From Pedobacter chitinilyticus (lineage in GTDB: Bacteria > Bacteroidota > Bacteroidia > Sphingobacteriales > Sphingobacteriaceae): a stretch of 64,000 nucleotides of DNA. Position 1 is the first letter of the stretch. The number at the start of each line of letters is the position of its first letter. Both the position numbers and the translations under genes were made by a program. The stretch spans positions 1 to 64,000 of the forward strand of contig NZ_QMHN01000003.1 in the NCBI RefSeq assembly GCF_003313385.1, in the 5' to 3' direction. The notes beneath the pieces are model-generated. The model did no database searches, was not told where the DNA came from, and saw only the letters and a list, made by a program, of their open reading frames with translations. Of the stretch, positions 48,159 through 57,090 are shown in pieces.

Positions 48159-48890
48159 TTATTTACGAGATTTGATTTTTCGATACTTTTCGGACCAACG
48201 TTCAGCAGTTCTTTTTCCTAAAAGCCAATTGGCAATTTTACCTAATAAAGTATAATTGCGATCAATCCAAGAGCCTGCAAAATGATGGATGCAATAGGTA
48301 TTTGGCGTGATGTTCATTTTTAAGGTCTTCCAACTTTTAGGATAGAAATACTCGCTTGGGTAAATGGTACAATAACCTTCTACTTTTTGATAGGTATTGT
48401 TAGGTAGCACCCCTTTCTCTTTAGCCAGAAAGCTCGTAATCATTTCAGTAATGGGATTTACGTCTAAGCTTCCATCCGACTTGTAAAAGCTTTTATCGTT
48501 GTAAAAAGAAAGCAAGCTACTGATCCATTCTCCATTTTTCACGCTGCCAATTACGCCTGCCGAAACTAATTGGTCTTCAAATGCGGTAAAGGCAATATCG
48601 TCTAAAAACTGATCTGGCAAAGGCTTGATAAATTCTACGTCTGTATCTAAATAAAGACCGCCCATTTCCTTGAGCACATATAAACGGCAAACATCAGCCA
48701 CAAAAGCAAATTTTCTTGCTTTGTAGGCATCAACAGCATATTGGTATTTATTAAAATCAAAGTTGTCTTCATTCCAAAGCATGATTTCATACTCTGGCAA
48801 ATATGTTTTCCAAGAATCGAGGCATTTAAGCGCTAATTCTGGCATTTCTCCTCTTCCAAACCAACAATAGTGAATAATCTTAGGTATCAT
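48159..48890 (-). CDS. GT32-like glycosyltransferase (copy 2)
   Basis: A 243-residue glycosyltransferase. The N-terminus IPKIIHYCWFGRGEMPELALKCLDSW and the DXD motif YLDTDVEF near 76-83 match the OCH1/capsular polysaccharide GT32 family, which transfers a hexose from a nucleotide sugar. IHHFAGSW near 204 is the conserved C-terminal motif. About 58% identical by eye to the next gene upstream, so the two are tandem duplicates. It ends the exopolysaccharide cluster, three bases from the convergent hydrolase stop. Confidence 0.9.
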   Translation of the reverse strand: MIPKIIHYCWFGRGEMPELALKCLDSWKTYLPEYEIMLWNEDNFDFNKYQYAVDAYKARKFAFVADVCRLYVLKEMGGLYLDTDVEFIKPLPDQFLDDIAFTAFEDQLVSAGVIGSVKNGEWISSLLSFYNDKSFYKSDGSLDVNPITEMITSFLAKEKGVLPNNTYQKVEGYCTIYPSEYFYPKSWKTLKMNITPNTYCIHHFAGSWIDRNYTLLGKIANWLLGKRTAERWSEKYRKIKSRK

Positions 48891-48919
48891 GAGCTTAATT
48901 TACTATTTATAGACCTTAT

Positions 48920-49654
48920 TTACTTAGCGTTTTTATTGCCACGATACTTCTCCGCCCAAGCATTTGCAATTCTTTTACCTAACAAAAAATTAGCCAGTTT
49001 ACCTAAAAAGCTCTGTTTGGTATGCAGCCAAGAACCCGCAAAATGGTGAATACAATAGGTATTTTTTGTTTGTTTTATCTTTAAAGTCTTCCAGCTTTTA
49101 GGGCAAAAATAATCACTCGGATAAATCACACAATAGTGTGCTATTTCCTGAAAAGTATTATTGATTTTGATTCCCTTTTTATCTCTCATAAAGGCGGTGA
49201 TAATTTCTGTATTGGGGTTCACATCAAAACTACCGTCTTTCAAATAAAAGCTTCTATTTTCGTAATGGGGCAACAGGTCATTAATCCATTTGCCATTTTT
49301 TTCGCTGCCCATAATTGCCGACGATAACAGTAGATTATCTTCAAAACCAGTGAAGGCTTTTTTGCTAAGCATCTCTTCATCCAATGGCCTTAAAAACTGA
49401 ACATCGGTATCCATGTAGATTCCTCCCATCTCCTTCAGCGCATACAACCTGCACACATCCGACACAAAGGCAAACTTTCTTTCTTTGTAAGCTTCTGCCG
49501 AAAAGCGGAAGCTATTTACATCGAAATTATCTTCATTCCAAACTTTAATTTCAAAGTCAGGAAGAAACTTTCTCCAAGACTCTAAACAGTTTAACGCAAG
49601 CTCTGGCATCTCGCCCCTGCCAAACCAGCAATAATGTATAATCTTGGGTATCAT
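48920..49654 (-). CDS. GT32-like glycosyltransferase (copy 1)
   Basis: A 244-residue paralogue of the gene at 48159 with the same motifs (IIHYCWFGRGEMP, MDTDVQF near 76, HHFAGSW). The specificity is likely changed, since the middle part differs most (LLSSAIMGSEKNGKWIND instead of LVSAGVIGSVKNGEWISS). Its start overlaps the end of the flippase gene by 4 bp (ATGA type), so translation is coupled. Confidence 0.9.
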   Translation of the reverse strand: MIPKIIHYCWFGRGEMPELALNCLESWRKFLPDFEIKVWNEDNFDVNSFRFSAEAYKERKFAFVSDVCRLYALKEMGGIYMDTDVQFLRPLDEEMLSKKAFTGFEDNLLLSSAIMGSEKNGKWINDLLPHYENRSFYLKDGSFDVNPNTEIITAFMRDKKGIKINNTFQEIAHYCVIYPSDYFCPKSWKTLKIKQTKNTYCIHHFAGSWLHTKQSFLGKLANFLLGKRIANAWAEKYRGNKNAK

Positions 49655-51177
49655 AAATTTACTTTTTGTCTCAATTTCCTAAAAATATCAGCCCTAGTTG
49701 TACTGTTAAATCTCATAAACAAAGTAACTATCAACAAAATTGCGCCTAAAATTAAACTGTTAATGATAAACATTGGCCAAGTGTTAACCATAAATAAGTT
49801 TAATTGTTTCCATCCATAACTGATCCCAACCAATACCGAGAAACCAGCAAGTCCTTTGATAATTTTAAAGAAAAAATACCACCTGCTTTCTTGTAAGCAA
49901 TAGGCGGCATACAAAGGAGTAAAGGTTAGATGACTTATTACACCACTAATGAGCGCTCCAACGGGAATAGAATAAACTCCCAAAGAACTGTATTTACAAA
50001 GAACAATCACCAGTACAAAGTTAAAAATGGAGACAAAAATGCCCCAAAAAGAAGCTATCCTTAACTTATTTGTAATCACAAAAACGTGATAAACCGTCTC
50101 TACAGTACCATGTACAATAAAAGGCACTAAGGTAATGACCGATAAAATATGTAACGCATGGGCGTCCTGCGTAGGCAACCAAAGTTTAAAGAACACTTCG
50201 CCATATACGAAAAACACGGATAGCGGTAATAAAACCACCACGAAAATAGCCTTAAATGAAAGATCTAAGGTTTTTTTCAACCTATTCATGTCGTTATTGG
50301 CATAAGCCTTTAGCATCTCTGGCAAAAATATAGGCACAATAATTCCTAAAAGGATGTAAATGGCATTGGGGATGAACTTCGTCAGTGATAGAAAGCCCAT
50401 GCCAGACGCTCCGAAAAAATGGTTGGCAATCAATAAATCTAATTGTGTATTGACCACATTGGCCATGGCCATGATAGAATTCCAGATTCCAGAACCCACA
50501 ATAACGTATAGCGCAGTTTTAGAGAAAAAAGACCAGCTTATCTGTACTTCGGGAAGTAGTTTTTTGGTCAGCCGATAATTGGCAACAAGCATATAAAATG
50601 CGGTTACGGCAGTAACTACACCTAAAAAGTAAATCCTAGGCGTAAAGAAATAGAACAACAAGATAATTGCTCCCAATTTCAACACATTAGAAATAATATT
50701 GATGAATGCCAGTTTATCAAAGCGGTTTAGCGCAAAAGCCGTAACCTGAAAAACAGCGGAAGAAACGTTGATGACTAAACTGAGGAAGATAAAAATGAAC
50801 AACAGTCGTACATCATGAATCAGAGCGGTTGGAATATCCAATACCTGATCTATAAACAGACAAAATATGGCACTTACCAGAACGAAGCCCAGCGAGATGA
50901 GAATATTACCAAACAGAACTGAATTGAAATAAGTATTTGCTTCCTTAATGTCCTTTTTCTCCAAGCTGATAGTGATATATCGGCTAGACATGGAGTTTAG
51001 CGCCGTAGTGATAATCCCAGCGTACATCACAAAATTGTTCGACAAGGGGAAGAAACCGTAAGCTTCCTTTCCCAAATGCTCTACAATGTAAGGCGTTAGG
51101 AAAAACGAAATACCAACGCCCGAGAGTGCACTGAAAAAATTTGAAACTAGGTTAACTACGAAACGTCTTTTATCCAT
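49651..51177 (-). CDS. Polysaccharide flippase, Wzx/MATE-like
   Basis: A 508-residue inner-membrane protein with about 12-14 helices. It starts FVVNLVSNFFSALSGVGISFFLTPYIVEHLGKEAYGFF, a typical Wzx beginning. It should flip lipid-linked repeat units to the periplasm for polymerisation. It heads a unit with the two GT32 genes. The divergent GT2 gene (51294) lies 116 bp away, so the gap may hold promoters for both. Confidence 0.92.
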   Translation of the reverse strand: MDKRRFVVNLVSNFFSALSGVGISFFLTPYIVEHLGKEAYGFFPLSNNFVMYAGIITTALNSMSSRYITISLEKKDIKEANTYFNSVLFGNILISLGFVLVSAIFCLFIDQVLDIPTALIHDVRLLFIFIFLSLVINVSSAVFQVTAFALNRFDKLAFINIISNVLKLGAIILLFYFFTPRIYFLGVVTAVTAFYMLVANYRLTKKLLPEVQISWSFFSKTALYVIVGSGIWNSIMAMANVVNTQLDLLIANHFFGASGMGFLSLTKFIPNAIYILLGIIVPIFLPEMLKAYANNDMNRLKKTLDLSFKAIFVVVLLPLSVFFVYGEVFFKLWLPTQDAHALHILSVITLVPFIVHGTVETVYHVFVITNKLRIASFWGIFVSIFNFVLVIVLCKYSSLGVYSIPVGALISGVISHLTFTPLYAAYCLQESRWYFFFKIIKGLAGFSVLVGISYGWKQLNLFMVNTWPMFIINSLILGAILLIVTLFMRFNSTTRADIFRKLRQKVNL

Positions 51178-51293
51178 ACCCGAAAACAGCTTTGCTAAAG
51201 TAATCGTTTTATGTTTAAACTTTAACTCGTTTTAAGAGAAAATGTGTTTATTTTGTTAATGATTTTGTTTTGTAGCACTTAATTTATTTTCGC

Positions 51294-52043
51294 TTGGAAC
51301 CACTTGTATCCATCATTACGCCCTGTTATAATTCTGCCGATTTTATTGTTCCTACAATTCAGTCTGTATTGGAACAAAGTTACCAAAACTGGGAGCTCAT
51401 TGTGATTGATGATTGTTCGAAAGATGATACTTGCAAAATAGTAGAAGGTTTTGTACAACAACACAGCAATATCAAGCTGGTTAGATTACCTCAAAATGGT
51501 GGTGTTGCCAATGCCCGTAACGTAGGTTTGGAGCATACTAATGGTAAATATGTAGCCTTTTTAGATAGCGATGATATTTGGTTAAAAGACAAGCTGACAC
51601 AGCAAGTGGCTTACATGGAAGATAAAAACCTAACCATGACTTTCTGTGCCTACCATAGAATCGACGAGGAAGGAAAAATCATTTCTGCAAAAATAGAAGC
51701 GCCCTACAGCGTTAATTACAGACAGTTATTGTCTCACAATGTGATTATCTTTTCTACTTCTCTTACACTAAGAAGTGCCATTGGCGACTTAAAATTTAAA
51801 AAAGCAGGTCATGAGGATTGGATATTTTGGCTAGACTTATTCAAAAAATCGGTCACTGGATATGGTATTAATGATGCCTTAGTGTGGTACAGAATTAGAA
51901 AAGGTTCCGTATCGGCCAACAAGTTAAAAGTAATTGGCTACACTTGGAAAATACTAAGAGAAAGTGAAAAATTAGGGCTATTTGAATCGATGTACCTGTT
52001 CACAAAATATGCTTTTGCTACGGTTTGGAAACGGTTGAGGTAG
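51294..52043 (+). CDS. Family 2 glycosyltransferase
   Basis: A 249-residue GT-A enzyme, read from a TTG start (no ATG nearby). SIITPCYNSADFIVPTIQSVLEQSYQNWELIVIDDCSKDD forms the nucleotide-binding Rossmann part. The DXD motif is FLDSDDIW near 90, with a conserved His-Glu-Asp (GHEDWIFW) near 165 as catalytic base region. It is the only plus-strand gene in the exopolysaccharide locus. The short length and lack of a membrane segment suggest a cytosolic sugar-adding step. Confidence 0.9.
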   Translation: MEPLVSIITPCYNSADFIVPTIQSVLEQSYQNWELIVIDDCSKDDTCKIVEGFVQQHSNIKLVRLPQNGGVANARNVGLEHTNGKYVAFLDSDDIWLKDKLTQQVAYMEDKNLTMTFCAYHRIDEEGKIISAKIEAPYSVNYRQLLSHNVIIFSTSLTLRSAIGDLKFKKAGHEDWIFWLDLFKKSVTGYGINDALVWYRIRKGSVSANKLKVIGYTWKILRESEKLGLFESMYLFTKYAFATVWKRLR

Positions 52044-52218
52044 TGATTCCTGTGTTTTATTTCTTCTCATGATAGTAGCAAATGATACTATCAAAAATTA
52101 AAACTTTTAAAAATTTGATGTTCGATAGTAACCATACAAATGAGTTAGTTAGCTTTTTTAGCATAGTCTATATCACCGTTATCCCGCACATACGGGGTTA
52201 CGAGTTTGCAAAGGCAAC

Positions 52219-53133
52219 CTACTTAATCTCATACCCCAAATTCCTACTGTTTTTGCTGTGGGTATAGTTCCACCATAAACCTTTGAAGGTCCATTTGGCT
52301 AGCTGTGGCTGCTTATTGAGCATGAATTTAAGAATCGCCTTTGGACAGGCAATTAAAGAAAAATAAACAGCAAACAACATCGTGTTTACCAAGCTCGTAT
52401 TCTTTCTGATGAACAACATCCTGTTACGGGTGTTGAAGTAGATTTTCAAAGGGCTTGCTTTGCCTACACTGATGGATTCTTTATGATAAACGTGAGTTTT
52501 CCCAGTAAACCAAATCTGTTTACCAATCCGCTTAAACTTCTCGCACCAATCCAGCTCTTCGTAATACAGGAAGTAAGTTTCATCCATTAAGCCAGCCTTT
52601 AGTAAATCTGCTTTACGACATATTACCGCTGCACCATGACAAAAACCAGTTTGATAGGTTTGATCATTAAACTGTCCTTCATTTTTTTCGAACTGCCCAA
52701 TGTAGGCGTTACGGGCTACAAGATAATTCATTGGCGTAAAGCCTGCATATTGCACTAAATCTTTTTGATCAAAATACAACAACAATGGAGATAGTAAACC
52801 AATGTTTTCGTTGGCTTCCAGTTCAGCCGTAAGTGTTTCAATGCATCCCTCTGGGATTTCTGTATCGTTATTCAACAGGAAAATATAATCGCCTTTGGCT
52901 TGTTTAATGCCCAGATTATTGCCTCCCGCAAATCCTAAATTTTCTTTAGACTGAATGTAAGTGGTATTCCCAAAATAGGGCGTAAAAGTAGCTTCGTTAT
53001 TTTCATTAGCACCATTGTCCACAATAATGATTTCCACTTCAGAAGGGCTATACCATTTTGATACAGATTTCAATAAATCTATGGTCACCGCTGCTTGATG
53101 AAAATTAACGGTAATGATGGTGGTTAATGACAT
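52219..53133 (-). CDS. Family 2 glycosyltransferase, rhamnosyltransferase-like
   Basis: A 304-residue GT2 enzyme: TTIITVNFHQAAVTIDLLKSV, EIIIVDNGANEN, LGFAGGNNLGIKQAKGDYIFLLNNDTEI (DXD-like NDT near 92) and a C-terminal GxxDExYFLYYEELDWCEKFKR-like acceptor segment. This pattern is shared with rhamnosyl- and related transferases of the WbbL group. Last gene of the long operon from 61419, 4 bp after the preceding gene. The 3' end faces the opposed GT2 gene. Confidence 0.9.
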   Translation of the reverse strand: MSLTTIITVNFHQAAVTIDLLKSVSKWYSPSEVEIIIVDNGANENNEATFTPYFGNTTYIQSKENLGFAGGNNLGIKQAKGDYIFLLNNDTEIPEGCIETLTAELEANENIGLLSPLLLYFDQKDLVQYAGFTPMNYLVARNAYIGQFEKNEGQFNDQTYQTGFCHGAAVICRKADLLKAGLMDETYFLYYEELDWCEKFKRIGKQIWFTGKTHVYHKESISVGKASPLKIYFNTRNRMLFIRKNTSLVNTMLFAVYFSLIACPKAILKFMLNKQPQLAKWTFKGLWWNYTHSKNSRNLGYEIK

Positions 53134-53137
53134 ATTA

Positions 53138-54334
53138 TTATTCTACAGTTTGAATTGCCTTGTAAATCTCTTCTGCATTTTTCTCCCAAGTGTGGGTCTT
53201 TGCAAAGGCAATGCGTTCGTTAGCTAAAGTTTCTGAATTTTCAGCCAACGCTTTTTCCGCCAGTGACACATACTCTTCCTTGGTTTCGGCAAGATAAACA
53301 TAGTCCGCAAAAATACCTACCGCTTCGGTTCTAGTGGCAAGGGTTGGTTTACCCATCGCTAAATATTCATCTATCTTACGCGGATAATTGCCAATCGTCA
53401 ATGGATTTAGGGCTTGAGGATTTAGGCAAACATCAAAACCTTTAATATAAGCAGGCAAAGTCTCGGGTTTTTGAGGGCCAAGGAAGTGTACATTTTCCAT
53501 TTCGTGCAACTTGCTATTTTTGAAGTCATCGTCTTCTGGTCCTATCAAAACAATACTCCATGCTGGCTTTTGCTGTGCCAAGTGTAACAGAATATGCTCA
53601 TCAAGTCGTATAGCTAACAAAGCACCTACATAACCTAAAATTGGTTTTTTAATCGCATTAAGGCTCTCTGGCACTTTAACACTATCGTCGTTTTTAAAGA
53701 GTTCAAAATCACAGCCCTGCCCAACGTAAAAAGAATTTGGATTATACTGTTTGCAATAGTTAGCCAAATAAACCGAATTGGCTACGCATAAGTTACTTTT
53801 CTTAATCAGTTCTGGTTCTAAATGCTTTCCATGTTTACCCCAATAAGGTGTGGCCAACAGGTTATCACGAGAGTAATAAATGCTCGTGCTAGGATTTAAA
53901 AGCTCTTTCAAATGATAGCTCCTAAACATATCGCTATCGTTAAAAAGGATAAAATCTTTGAAATTTAGCTGTTTTATTGCCTTTTTAACCGATTTGGCAA
54001 ATCGCTTATTATTGATTTTATTGAAGATCCTGAACAATGCTGTAGGCTTCATCCAGTTAATGGATTCGTTAATCACATCGGGATAGTATACCCAAAAATT
54101 AGGTCCTATCTGCTCCAGTCCCTCTTCTTGTCCCTTGATCACCCGCATGCGTTTTTTTACGCCCTCGGTATGGCTTTGCTGAAATTTTGTACGGCGATCT
54201 AAAGGTGCATTGATGTATAGTACTCGGTTATGTTTACTGAATTCTAAAGCTAAATCTTTGCAGTTACTCCCAATTGGGGTGTCCCAGGGTTGTTGACCAA
54301 CCACAATAAAATCTCTATTTTCAATTATCGCCAT
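53138..54334 (-). CDS. GT4-like glycosyltransferase
   Basis: A 398-residue GT-B enzyme. The N-terminal domain opens with RDFIVVGQQPWDTPIGSNCKDLA. The nucleotide-sugar-binding C-terminal half contains GYVGALLAIRLDEHIL, VHFLGPQKPETLPAYIKGFDVCLNPQ, and GNYPRKIDEYLAMGKPTLAT, with the E-x7-E-like segment. It adds a sugar during repeat-unit assembly. Starts 4 nt after the stop of the small 33-aa ORF. Confidence 0.88.
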   Translation of the reverse strand: MAIIENRDFIVVGQQPWDTPIGSNCKDLALEFSKHNRVLYINAPLDRRTKFQQSHTEGVKKRMRVIKGQEEGLEQIGPNFWVYYPDVINESINWMKPTALFRIFNKINNKRFAKSVKKAIKQLNFKDFILFNDSDMFRSYHLKELLNPSTSIYYSRDNLLATPYWGKHGKHLEPELIKKSNLCVANSVYLANYCKQYNPNSFYVGQGCDFELFKNDDSVKVPESLNAIKKPILGYVGALLAIRLDEHILLHLAQQKPAWSIVLIGPEDDDFKNSKLHEMENVHFLGPQKPETLPAYIKGFDVCLNPQALNPLTIGNYPRKIDEYLAMGKPTLATRTEAVGIFADYVYLAETKEEYVSLAEKALAENSETLANERIAFAKTHTWEKNAEEIYKAIQTVE

Positions 54335-54338
54335 TTCA

Positions 54339-54440
54339 CTACGAATTATTACTGTTTGCTCTTCTATACGCCCCTAATCCTCTGATAAATCCGAGGACTC
54401 CAAAAATGATCGCAGGAATGGCAAGTATTTCTAAAGGCAT
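54339..54440 (-). CDS. Small single-pass membrane protein (33 aa)
   Basis: A previously easy-to-miss ORF: ATG at 54440, TAG at 54341-54339. The translation begins MPLEILAIPAIIFGVLGFIR, then GLGAYRRANSNNS. About 16 hydrophobic residues form one membrane helix, followed by a basic tail, so the C-terminus would be cytoplasmic. It starts 4 nt after the stop of the GT2 gene and ends 4 nt before the next ATG. This packing is like that of the neighbours and supports a real gene. No family recognised. Confidence 0.62.
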   Translation of the reverse strand: MPLEILAIPAIIFGVLGFIRGLGAYRRANSNNS

Positions 54441-54444
54441 ATCA

Positions 54445-55644
54445 TTAAGCTTCTTTTTCTTCTACTGGTTTATGATGATGAGGCGTCACCATAAATGATT
54501 TTTTGGCCTTGCCTATGCTGAAAAGTGCGATTACCATACCCAGCATTGCTCTAGGAATCTGGAACAAGGAAATATATAAACGTTTATCCGTATAAAACCT
54601 TCTCGGGATTGAAATCACTAAAGTAAGACAAAGGCTGAGGAATAAACCTACCCAAAACTGGGTTGCTGGTCCAAAAGGATTAAAAAATGCCTGTATCGAC
54701 ATGATGAAAAGAAACGCCAAAAGCAGCATCCGCGGTGCCAAAAAAGTCTGTAAACTTTTGTTGAAGAACTCCAAATTGCCTTCAAATAATTGCACAAAAC
54801 CTTCAAAAGCATATTTCTTTAAGAACTCTACTTGCGAAGCGATCCAACGGGTACGCTGTTTGGTAAATACTTTGGCATTTTCTATTTTCTCATCGTAAAC
54901 ATAAACATCGTTCAAATATGCCACTTCCACTTTATCCTTGGCAATCATAAAATCCAATTGCTTATCCTCTCCCACGGTTTCACCAATGTTGTTTAATAGA
55001 TGTCTGAAGTACTCAAAATCAAAAGCAATTCCAGACCCAATGAGTGCTGCGGATAAACCTACCACCGCATGGCCTTTGCGAAAAAGATGATTGTTTACCT
55101 CTTCGTTGCAAGCATCCAAAAATGCAAAGCTGCTATCCATGTTTTTAGCGACACGATGCGCTTGTACCACTTTGTTTCCTCTTTCAAAAGCGCCGTTAAT
55201 ATACAGCAAACACTCGTCGCTCATCACATTGTCTACATCCAATACTACAGCAATATCAAATCCTTCTTGCTCCAATTGGTTCATGGCAAACTGCATCGCC
55301 TTGCCTTTGGTGCTTTTCTCAAAAAACACTTCAATTACGGTTGCTCCCAGCTCTTTCAGATGAACAATGGTTTCTGGCTGCAAGCCATCAGCAATCACCA
55401 CCACTTTAAAAGTTCCTGGATATTGATGTTTTAATGCTGTTTTTACACTTTCTACAATCACCGCATTTTCCTGATAGGTAGGAAACAACACGGCGATTTT
55501 CCGATATGCATTGGCCTCTTTCTTTGATTTGGGCAAGTTGAATAACCCTACCAGCGCAAAAAAAGCCAAGTAGCAGCAATTGAGCAGCAAATAAATACCC
55601 AAAACCCAAAACAAAATATCTATCAAGCTATAAATCATCTCCAT
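54445..55644 (-). CDS. Membrane family 2 glycosyltransferase (cellulose-synthase-like)
   Basis: A 399-residue processive-type GT2. An N-terminal membrane segment (9-35) precedes the catalytic core: LFPTYQENAVIVESVKTAL, the first Asp in VVIADG, DVDN (DXD) near 136, a third Asp in VGEDKQLDF near 221, and the QRTRW motif near 263. Three more hydrophobic segments lie near 300-375. This is the layout of beta-glycan and hyaluronan-type synthases. It overlaps the O-antigen ligase gene by 17 bp and is in the same operon. Confidence 0.9.
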   Translation of the reverse strand: MEMIYSLIDILFWVLGIYLLLNCCYLAFFALVGLFNLPKSKKEANAYRKIAVLFPTYQENAVIVESVKTALKHQYPGTFKVVVIADGLQPETIVHLKELGATVIEVFFEKSTKGKAMQFAMNQLEQEGFDIAVVLDVDNVMSDECLLYINGAFERGNKVVQAHRVAKNMDSSFAFLDACNEEVNNHLFRKGHAVVGLSAALIGSGIAFDFEYFRHLLNNIGETVGEDKQLDFMIAKDKVEVAYLNDVYVYDEKIENAKVFTKQRTRWIASQVEFLKKYAFEGFVQLFEGNLEFFNKSLQTFLAPRMLLLAFLFIMSIQAFFNPFGPATQFWVGLFLSLCLTLVISIPRRFYTDKRLYISLFQIPRAMLGMVIALFSIGKAKKSFMVTPHHHKPVEEKEA

Positions 55645-57085
55645 CGGCTTTTATTTTCGCTTTTTCATCTAACCAGGGTGAAATGAATACAAATGACCAC
55701 GACATAAACATAATTACAGATGAGGGTAAACCATTCATGACTTCGTTACCGTAGCTACAAATAAAGCAGCCCACCGTTCCCGAAGTTAAAGCAATCATCT
55801 TCGCTTTCAGTTTGGGGTCTTTTAAATTCCAAACAATACCACTGCATTTGCCAATGATATAGGAATTGATCCCGAACCAAATGAGCAAACCAATAATGCC
55901 ATACATTACCCAAACTTTTACCCAATAACTATCGGGTTGTATGTTGGCAATGGGCTTATCTGCATTATACGTGGTTCCATTCATGCCGCTCATGCCCAAA
56001 CCTGCCCCAAAAGGTTCATCCCTTAATAGGAATTTGAGCTTCTTCTGATTCTCGACCCTTACGTTAAAAGAAGCATCCTTAGGGTCTAGGGCACTACGTA
56101 AACGCCTCACCTGAAAAATTTCGTCTCCAATTTTGGTGTATTTTAGTACCCCCAAGCCACCAAGTGCAAACACACTTCCAACAATGAGCATTTTAAAGTT
56201 TTTACTTAAAAACAGTGCATAAGCCAAACCTGATACCAAGGCAAACAAAGCGCCGCGGGTACCCGAAATAGCCATCCCATATAACATTATCAAAGCAATT
56301 GCTCCAAAAATCAATCTCTTTGTGATGGAGAATGGCCCCATAGCAAGCACCATTGCAATAACCGCCATGATGGCCTGCGATGCGCCAAATTGACCTGCAT
56401 CCGAATAAATGGAAAAGGCCCGCAGCTTACCACCCAAAATATGGGTAACGTTATTTCCGGCATCTAACCACTGCCGCTCGCCGCCAGTCAAACCAATATA
56501 CAACTGTTTAACACCATATAAGGTAGCCAGGCAAGAGAAGAACAGAATAAAAGCAATGAACCGATTTAAATCGGCCATTTGATTAAACAGCAGGAAAACA
56601 ATTGGTGCTATCAACAACCAACTCAGTGCGGTAAACCTTAACTCGTTGAACCATCCTGTAAGGCTACCCCCGTAAGGATTGAGTACCTGTAGCAGACTTA
56701 TGCCAAACCAAATGAGCGACAACATCACATGCTCGTTTTTCAAACTCTTCCAGTTGAACTTGTTCATGTTCACCAGAAGACTACCCCAAGTGAGCAATAA
56801 AATGGCATCCATGGCCAAACCTACAGGAATATTTAAAAAAGTTTTCACCACGAAGCCCAGCACAAAGCAATAGGCAAAATAAAAGATAAAAGCGATACGT
56901 GGATTATTGAACGAAGCAATCACGAAAGTTCCAGCAGCAGCCAAAGCCAACACTGCCAAAGGGCCTAAAAAACCATAGCGCTGGGTGGAGCCAGCAACCA
57001 GAATGGAGAGGCTCATGGCTACTAAAAAAAACAACAATTGCTTTTTATGATTGCCAATATGTATGTACAAATTTTTAAGCATCAA
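55628..57085 (-). CDS. O-antigen ligase/polymerase (Wzy_C type)
   Basis: A 485-residue inner-membrane protein with about 11-12 helices. A long periplasmic loop near 310-390 (RVENQKKLKFLLRDEPFGAGLGMSGMNGT) is typical of Wzy_C/O-antigen ligase proteins. It probably polymerises exopolysaccharide repeat units or ligates them to a lipid. Overlaps the next gene by 17 bp. Lies 5 bp after the Wzc-like gene. Confidence 0.88.
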   Translation of the reverse strand: MMLKNLYIHIGNHKKQLLFFLVAMSLSILVAGSTQRYGFLGPLAVLALAAAGTFVIASFNNPRIAFIFYFAYCFVLGFVVKTFLNIPVGLAMDAILLLTWGSLLVNMNKFNWKSLKNEHVMLSLIWFGISLLQVLNPYGGSLTGWFNELRFTALSWLLIAPIVFLLFNQMADLNRFIAFILFFSCLATLYGVKQLYIGLTGGERQWLDAGNNVTHILGGKLRAFSIYSDAGQFGASQAIMAVIAMVLAMGPFSITKRLIFGAIALIMLYGMAISGTRGALFALVSGLAYALFLSKNFKMLIVGSVFALGGLGVLKYTKIGDEIFQVRRLRSALDPKDASFNVRVENQKKLKFLLRDEPFGAGLGMSGMNGTTYNADKPIANIQPDSYWVKVWVMYGIIGLLIWFGINSYIIGKCSGIVWNLKDPKLKAKMIALTSGTVGCFICSYGNEVMNGLPSSVIMFMSWSFVFISPWLDEKAKIKADGDDL

Positions 57086-57090
57086 CTTGC

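Noticed and set aside
48920..52043. Recent horizontal transfer of part of the exopolysaccharide locus
   Set aside because: Base and codon use look like the neighbours by eye. Nothing here beyond the locus type itself supports transfer.
52082..52267. 61-codon frame on the plus strand
   Set aside because: Overlaps the end of the GT2 gene at 52219 and shows no motif; likely chance.
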